A stretch of DNA of 64,000 nucleotides from NCBI GenBank assembly GCA_903632075.3, contig CAHIKZ030002621.1, positions 1 through 64,000 on the forward strand, written 5' to 3'. Below the pieces are notes generated by a model. The model had not been told where the DNA came from, ran no database searches, and worked only from the letters and a program-made list of their open reading frames with translations. This document shows, in pieces, positions 58,510 to 64,000 of this stretch (position 1 is the first letter of the stretch; every line of letters starts with the position of its first letter). The DNA comes from Acanthosepion pharaonis (taxonomy: Eukaryota; Mollusca; Cephalopoda; Sepiida; Sepiidae). Made by a program: the position numbers and the translations under genes.

Positions 58510-58945
58510 AGTATCTGTCTATATTTCTGAGATGAGGTATTATATACATCATTTACATTTTTTGGACTATTGTCCTCATTTTGTCGCCATATTTATTACA
58601 ACGTTTAGGCAGTTGTACGCACTGGCCTTCTTCAGATATTCAAGGACACAGTGGATAAAGGCATTAGTTAGATCCAGTGACAGGACCCAAAGAGTGTGAG
58701 TTCAATACCTCGTTAAGGCAGTGGAGAACTTTCAGAGGGAAATTAACAGGAGATAATTGATAACTCACATCAATTAAAAACATGGCACGTGGAACTAGAA
58801 CAGTCTACCCCAATGAGCAAAATAAAGGGTTCAGTTCGACATTCCAACCACCTGAAGAAGGCCGGAGCATACAACGGCCGAAACGTTGTAATAAATATGG
58901 CGACAAAGATGAGGACAATAGTCCGAATAATGTAATGAGTCATTC
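58510..58945. mobile_element. Palindromic pair of PLE terminal repeats, best preserved
   Basis: Left arm (minus) starts with TCTATATTTCTGAGATGAGG and TTTACAT, and has CTGAAGA (58635-58629) with a decayed TAAA. The spacer includes CAGTGACAGGACCCAAAGAG and GGAGATAATTGATAACTCAC. The right arm (plus) is complete: CACGTGGAACTAGAACAG, AAATAAAGGGTTCAGTTCGA, CTGAAGA (58852-58858), GGCCG...CGGCC, GAAA (58880-58883), TTGT...ACAA, then GATGAGGACAATAGTCCGAA and TAATGTAA. It serves as reference for copies at 961, 3122, 16640 and 35385. Confidence 0.78.
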
Positions 58946-59304
58946 CCTTGGTCAAATTTAAGTTTAATTTGAATCCAAGGGGGAAAACATTCAGTGGGTG
59001 GGGGTGCAAAAACAGCTTGATCTGACTCCTTCAATATGTTATTGATGCAATACGTGGTTGAATGAATTGATGAGCAGATTTCAACATTGATACGACAGTT
59101 GAATTGTTGCAACAAATATGTATTTTAATCAATGATTGGTGATTACTTGCTCAAATTGACGTCCATATTGTCTCGTTTTGATCATACCGATGTGATCTCC
59201 ATCTTCTGACTTTCTCCTTTTTATATTTTGGTATATATAATATATTTTTGATTTTTGTAAGTGGAAATTGAGACATAAGCCTAACAAAAACCTTAAACAT
59301 ATTG
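58946..59304. other. No gene recognised
   Basis: AT-rich. TGTGATCTCCATCTTCTGAC TTTCT at 59190 repeats a block found at 58455, so this segment belongs to the flank of the preceding repeat. Confidence 0.45.
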
Positions 59305-59362
<58 letters not shown>

Positions 59363-59500
59363 CTGATATCCCAATACAAGTCCCAAGAGCTACTCAAAGT
59401 AGAGGGTTATTGAGTGAAGTTGATGTAAAGGCGTAAAAGGAGAAGGGAGTACATACTATGAGGATATGTGGGATACTTAATGGTTGATCTGGACTTTAAA
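59305..59500. repeat. (TA)n followed by dispersed repeat
   Basis: TA at 59305-59360. 59395-59480 carries GGAGTACATACTATGAGG and ATATGTGGGATACTTAATGG, related to 10545-10675. Confidence 0.6.
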
Positions 59501-59570
59501 AGATTTTCGCATTCAATTTCTATCTATCAATCTATGTACAAGGAAAATTTATCTTAAAGTATATATGATA

Positions 59571-60283
59571 CTAGCAACATGGCTCGTCGTTGCCCGTGCT
59601 TGATTCAAAAATCGCTATCACTTGACTTAAAATGTTTTTGCCCTTCCTTGCCTTTAAAGGAGTGCCCTTTGCCGTGCTGATGTTGCTACATGCCTTACTT
59701 CTTGCCTATCTCACACTGCGATTTTTTTCTAAGCTCTATACTAAACATTAAATCTGTTACGAAAAAAGAACTAAACAAAATGAACACAAAACGATCAGCT
59801 TTAAAAAAGGACTCGTAACTGGAAAACCGAATGAAAAAGAATGTTAACAACAAATATTTTTTTCACACCCAACCCAGTTCTGCGGAATCAGAATCAACGT
59901 TGAGTTTAAGCAATCGAATGAACCAATTGGAGTAAAGTGCCATGCAGATTTAAATTTTTCCCACTTGTGACGAATGCAGCTATCGATATTTTTTTGAATG
60001 CTAGCATGCTAGTTGACATTCGTGTCAGTCAGCTGTTGGCTCACACGCTGGCCAATAGAATCTTCCTGCCTATTCGTGGCAGCCAGCTATAGGCTCTCAC
60101 TCTGCACAATAGAAAATGGCCGCAAACTACATAAAAACTACCATAGAAGCATGAAAAATCGATTATTTCCACTTTCGATGGGAGTTGGGAAATGCAAAGT
60201 CGGTCTTGGCCTTCCCACTAACTTGGAGCATGTGCATGTAAATTTTGGTGCAAATTCGTCGAAAATTGCGGCCGTGCATTCGC

Positions 60284-60314
<31 letters not shown>

Positions 60315-60337
60315 TTCCTGCCTTTTATAGATAGAGA
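59571..60337 (-). mobile_element. Helitron-like element, inverted copy
   Basis: The reverse complement of 40011-40781 over its whole length (767 bp). Minus 5' end TCTCTATCTATAAAAGGCAG at 60337, 3' end TGCCCGTG-type hairpin region and TTGCTAG followed by T (59570). A (CA)n at 60290-60313 expands a short CA stretch present in the other copy. Longest frame 60013-60330 is on the opposite strand and shared between copies. Confidence 0.75.
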
Positions 60338-60700
60338 AAATTAATGTGCGTGCATATTTTGACATTATTATAATAATAAAAAATAAAATAAAAATAAACA
60401 TTTAGTTTAAATAAATAAATCGCATTCTTTTTGTGCGACCTCGTTCTCGATAGCCCTTAGACATGACGTCAAGCTAAACTATTTGAAACGTCCAGCTTCC
60501 CTAAGGAATTCTAACTACTACAAAGAAAGCACATTGGTTCTTGATAATGACTACAATAGTCGAAAGTACTTGAATAAAAATAACAAAATATGAACGTAAG
60601 ACAGTTTATCCACAACTCCGAGCACAGTACTCAAAAAAATTGGAAAAATACACTAAATAGTTTAAACAGACTTGTCAGTACTTTATAACCAAACTTGTTT
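60338..60700. other. No gene recognised
   Basis: AT-rich unique sequence. Confidence 0.4.
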
Positions 60701-60734
60701 GTATATATGAATAAAAAGAGACAAGAGGAAAAAC

Positions 60735-60780
60735 TATACTTAGCGACGCGTTTCGTCCTCTGAGGGACTTTATCAAGGCA
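60735..60780 (-). repeat. PLE-like terminus with hammerhead-like motif
   Basis: Minus strand CTTGATAAAGTCCCTCAGAG then GACGAAACGCGTCGC. Stem II GTCC/GGAC and GAAAC are intact; CTGANGA reads TTGATAA. GAAACGCGTC is shared with 48849 and 49285. It lies about 300 bases downstream of the GIY-YIG remnant below, on the same strand, as expected for that element's 3' end. Confidence 0.5.
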
Positions 60781-61065
60781 GTGTAGGATTTATTATGCTG
60801 AACGAGTTTATAAGTAGAGGCGATGAATGTCATTGGGTTTATCAAGACTTATAAGTTCGTTCATGAATGTCCATGAGGTTGTTGAAAAATCAGTCAAAGC
60901 ATTTGGAGGACACAAAGTGTCTTAATTCAGACTCTGATAAAAAGTAAAGGGAGAGAATAATATTCAAGAATTTATTTTTTATTAAATAAATATTGTTTGG
61001 ATTGTGATAAAGATTTTTATGGTATGAGATGGACATTTGTGCCTTACATCTTCAAAGTGATGGAT

Positions 61066-61475
61066 TTAAACGTTTTCTTTTGATTTTGCAACATATTTGT
61101 CGTTGTGGATGTTAGTTTGGGAAAGTGGGAATTCTTTCAGGAAAGGTGAGATTGGGAAAAAACTGGGACGTAGATTAATATTTTGACAATATTCGATTGT
61201 GGCACTTCCGAGAATTTTCCTTCTGGGTAAATTACTTTTTCTTTTGATGACATTTTTTAGATCCAAATTGTGGTCAAATTTATTTCTCTTCATGACTAGT
61301 GCATTTATTGAATTTATGAGGTGCCTTTTTTGTTCATAGATACGTTTTTTGTAAATTTCTGTGTTTTCCCAATGTATTGTGAGGAATAGTTTTGTGAATT
61401 TATTTCATATATGTCTGCTTCTGAATTATTATTGCTATGGGTGTTTTTAGTTCTGATCATATCCATAATGGTTTT
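61066..61475 (-). pseudogene. PLE GIY-YIG endonuclease remnant, second type
   Basis: Minus strand, two frames: ADIYEINSQNYSSQYIGKTQKF (61420-61350, GIY as IYE and the YIG motif), then after a shift RIYEQKRHLINSINALVMKR, NKFDHNLDLKNVIKRKSNLP and RRKILGSATIEYCQNI. The order Y-x-YIG-x-T, E-x-K-x-H, H-x-D matches the GIY-YIG type with two Cys replaced (SQNYSS for CxxC). The protein is broken by a frameshift and its RT is missing. It is oriented away from the PLE at 61623. Confidence 0.6.
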
Positions 61476-61530
61476 GGAATTGATTGTGACTATTTAGATG
61501 TTGTTTAGAGGGGATATATTACACTTTTTT

Positions 61531-61617
61531 TTTAGATATAGATGGATAAAAGTTGTTTAGATTTCGATGGATGAAAGCTTTTTACGCCATAAAAGACACA
61601 TCCATATCTAAAAAATG
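61531..61617. repeat. Short inverted repeat between divergent PLE remnants
   Basis: TTTTTTAGATAT near 61531 pairs with ATATCTAAAAAA at 61603-61616. It separates the minus-strand GIY-YIG remnant from the plus-strand RT remnant. Confidence 0.55.
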
Positions 61618-61622
61618 TCTAC

Positions 61623-62660
61623 TTGAGGATTTGTACTTCGCAAACACCTGAACAAATGCACATAATTTTACATTGCTGTAAATCAATTTTATTCCACAAT
61701 GGTGAAGATTGGATTAAAAAACCAAAAAAGGACTACTTTGATGTACCACAAGGTTCATTTGATGGTGCTGAGGTTCCAGAATTAATCGGCCTACATATTT
61801 TATATAAAATCAACCAAATTGTACATGTAGACAACTACGGTCTGTATAGGATTGATGGACTGGTGATAGCGTCAGACAAAAGAACAAATGGCAATATAAG
61901 AAAAGCGCTTTTCAATCTCTTCAAAAGATTCTGCTTTGAAATAGAAGTCGATATGAATAAGGAAATTGTCAAATATTTGGATGTAGAATTAAATCTACAA
62001 ACTGGCAGTGTCTCCCCATACATGAAACCTCACACAAAATTAAAATACGTGAATGTTAGATCCAACCACCCTGCGAGTATAATAAAGCAAATTCCCAAAG
62101 GAATGGAGTGCAGGTTATGTAGAAATTCCTAGTAAAATAATTTTTGAAGATAAAAAAGAATATAAAAGGGCTTTTAAAGAATAGGGGTATAAAACCAAAA
62201 TGGAAAATAAAACCTCAAATAAAACAACAAATGAAGAACAATTTGAGAAACAGTAAAAATATTTGGTTTAACGACCCCTTTTAACTTAGACGTCAAGTCA
62301 ATAGAGAATAATATTATTCAAATTACTTAATAAACACTTTCCCCAAAATTCCGAATTACATAAAATATTTAATAAAAACAGTTAAATTAAGCTACAGCTC
62401 TACTCGTAATAAGAAGCCACAATAAAAAGACAAAACGCCAAAAATTCCAAAACTAATGTGCTACATAATATCGTTAACAGTGAAATATGCAATTGTAGAA
62501 ATAAAAATAGGTGTCCATTAGACGGGGTTTGCAAAACTGAAGCAGTAATTTACAAGGCAGGAGAAATAGATACAATTGGCCAAAATATACATAGGGTGTA
62601 TTGAGGATTACTTTAAAAAGAGGTGGTACAATCATAAGTCATATAAACGATCCGAGATTA
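61623..62660 (+). pseudogene. Penelope-like element: RT C-terminus, linker, GIY-YIG
   Basis: The open frame 61623-62132 (169 aa) carries WIKKPKKDYFDVPQGSFDGA (residues 30-49), ELIGLHILYKI, then YGLYRIDGLVIAS (72-84), where the catalytic YRDD box reads YRID, so one aspartate is lost. KRTNGNIRKALFNLFKR, LDVELNLQTGSVSPYMKPH and SNHPASIIKQIPKG follow, as in PLE RTs. After a stop and frame changes come DKKEYKRALK, YLINTFP, HKIFNKNSVKLSYSSTRN, the Cys-rich linker around ICNCRNKNRCPLDGVCKTEA (about 62490-62540) and YIGCIEDYFKKRWYNHKSY (about 62580-62640, GIY-YIG). Ends beside (TG)n at 62717. Confidence 0.8.
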
Positions 62661-62714
62661 GGTGGAGATGGGTGTGTTTGTGTGAACTAAAATGCGTACA
62701 CCTGTATGTATGTA

Positions 62715-62716
<2 letters not shown>

Positions 62717-62752
<36 letters not shown>

Positions 62753-62854
62753 TGTCATTCCGAACGGGCACAAACGGGCATAAATTGATTCAATTTTTTA
62801 AAAATAAACCAGTTTTGTCTGATGATCAGGGTCACAAACTCATATCCATACGAC

Positions 62855-62918
<64 letters not shown>
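62717..62918. repeat. (TG)n and (TA)n microsatellites
   Basis: TG 62717-62745; TA 62861-62918. The TA tract is the insertion target of the Tc1 element. Confidence 0.95.
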
Positions 62919-62921
<3 letters not shown>

Positions 62922-64000
62922 TGCGTGCCAAATTATTATCGAGATAACTTTTTTTTCTAATATTTCAAAAACCGTCCAATCAATTCACACAAAATTTTCA
63001 CACAATATTGGCAACACTGAGCCGCGCAATCACTGAAATTTTTGTACTGATCTGCATAATGTAAACAAACTGGAACCATATCTTTTTTTAGTGTGGTGAT
63101 TTGACCGTGCCAAATAATTAGAAAGGTTTAGTAAAATTCCCAGAATTGAGCAAATAAAACGTTTATTAATGTTGCACGTGAATGTTTACGATCAAAAGAA
63201 GCTAATAAATAAGATAATCAAACAAATAACAGATACAAACAAAGGCACAGTTTTAAACAAATTAATAGGGAATGGGCTTTCCCTGTTTTTAAATTACTTG
63301 AAGAAGTTGACAATCCAGAGAATTTGTTAATTGTAGGATGACATCTGCTGTAATACCGCGAGATATATCAAGAATTGCTTCCCACAACTCAGCGTTGCTC
63401 CTGAATTGTCGTCCGTTGGCCTACAGTCTTCGCTTCATGATGCTCCAAAGGTTTTCGATTGGGTTCAAATCCGGAGAATTTGCTGACCACTTCATTTTTC
63501 GAGGTCCATCGAAGCCTAACTGTTTCAAATATTCAGTAGTCTTGTGAGCAGCATGTGAGGGAGCATTATCTTGCATAAAAACAATGGCCATTCTGAAGGC
63601 AACTCTTTGCCTTTTCATCCACGGTTCAAGATGCTCCTTCATAAACACTATGTATGCATCAGCAGTCATTTTGACGCCATCTGGTACTCTCCATGAGCCC
63701 ACTAATGTTTTTCCAATGATACCATCCCAGATCATTATGCCTCTCAAACGCTGATGGCGATTCTGTCCGTTCTTTGCAGCATCTATCTGGCCCATCAAGC
63801 GTTGCTCCAGTTTCGTCTGTGAACAAAACTTTAGAGAAGTCAATCTTCATATTGTCCTCGGCCCATTTCAATCGATTTTGAATGTGATTTCTCGTCAACG
63901 GAGGCTTCGATACAGGTTTGACTGTCGTTGCTATTTCCCTCAGATACCGACACCGAGTACATTTAAATACAGTAGGATCTCCAATGCGACTGAAAAGCTC
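62919..64000 (-). mobile_element. Tc1-type transposon, 3' part, runs off the window
   Basis: Starts CACTGCGTGCCAAATTATTA directly after TA (62917-62918). A second diverged copy of the terminal motif, CCGTGCCAAATAATTA, lies at 63105-63120, so the end has two direct repeats of the probable transposase-binding site (IR/DR layout). The transposase gene lies at 63289-64000 on the minus strand; the other TIR is outside. Confidence 0.8.
63289..64000 (-). pseudogene. Tc1 transposase, C-terminal catalytic part
   Basis: Reading from the right edge: CRYLREIATTVKPVSKPPLT, RNHIQNRLKWAEDNMKIDFS, VLFTDETGATLDGPDR (first catalytic D), a frameshift near 63770-63790, RLRGIMIWDGIIGKTLVG, MQDNAPSHAAHKTTEYLKQL (second D), PDLNPIENLWSIMKRRL (E). 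37 residues separate the second D from the E (DD37E). An in-frame stop at 63423-63421 precedes the last segment, ending GITADVILQLT and LLQVI at 63289. Frameshift and stop make it non-functional. The N-terminal DNA-binding domain is beyond the window. Confidence 0.85.

Noticed and set aside
60013..60330. 105-codon frame shared with the other Helitron-like copy
   Set aside because: It lies inside a non-autonomous element, ends in (CA)n, and the corresponding region of the other copy is broken.

Overview
The window reads as intergenic or intronic DNA from a large, repeat-rich animal genome, most likely a mollusc and quite possibly a coleoid cephalopod such as an octopus. It is strongly AT-rich and crowded with (TA)n, (TG)n and (TTTC)n tracts. 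It is packed with decayed Penelope-like elements (PLEs), RTE-type LINE 3' ends, mariner/Tc1 and hAT elements, Helitron-like elements, and SINEs with 5S-rRNA and tRNA heads. The taxonomic guess rests on this repeat spectrum only. I found no convincing host protein-coding gene, rRNA or tRNA gene. Long open frames are low-complexity microsatellite translations or eroded transposon genes.

Layout. 1-10 kb: an RTE 3' end, a palindromic pair of PLE termini, a minus-strand PLE reverse transcriptase (RT) remnant, a LINE remnant, 5S/tRNA SINEs, a 235-bp mariner MITE, and a second minus-strand PLE whose GIY-YIG part is readable. 10-20 kb: a very long TTTC tract, a tRNA-headed SINE, a mariner pseudogene, a PLE N-terminal fragment, a PLE terminus pair, and a 5S-tRNA SINE split by a hAT MITE with an 8-bp target duplication. 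20-30 kb: two palindromic elements, a cluster of (TA)n tracts with hammerhead-like motifs, SINEs, a TIR element, a LINE 3' end and a complete 5S-tRNA SINE. 30-42 kb: a self-inverted mariner, a GC-rich tandem repeat, more PLE termini, and two Helitron-like elements. 42-55 kb: a GIY-YIG fragment, three RTE fragments, and two palindromic PLE-terminus loci. 55-64 kb: a minisatellite, the best-preserved PLE terminus pair, an inverted Helitron copy, two head-to-head PLE coding remnants, and the 3' part of a Tc1 element running off the right edge.

The most interesting signal is a recurring small RNA-like motif. At about 20 sites, in several unrelated sequence families, a CTGANGA box, a short hairpin and GAAAC occur in the order and spacing of a hammerhead-ribozyme core. 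They usually lie in inverted pairs, often beside (TA)n tracts, and in one case downstream of a PLE GIY-YIG remnant. Several copies keep every core base; others are visibly decayed. Hammerhead motifs in PLEs are established knowledge; the number of families in one window, their convergent pairing and an extra base before stem II deserve checking.
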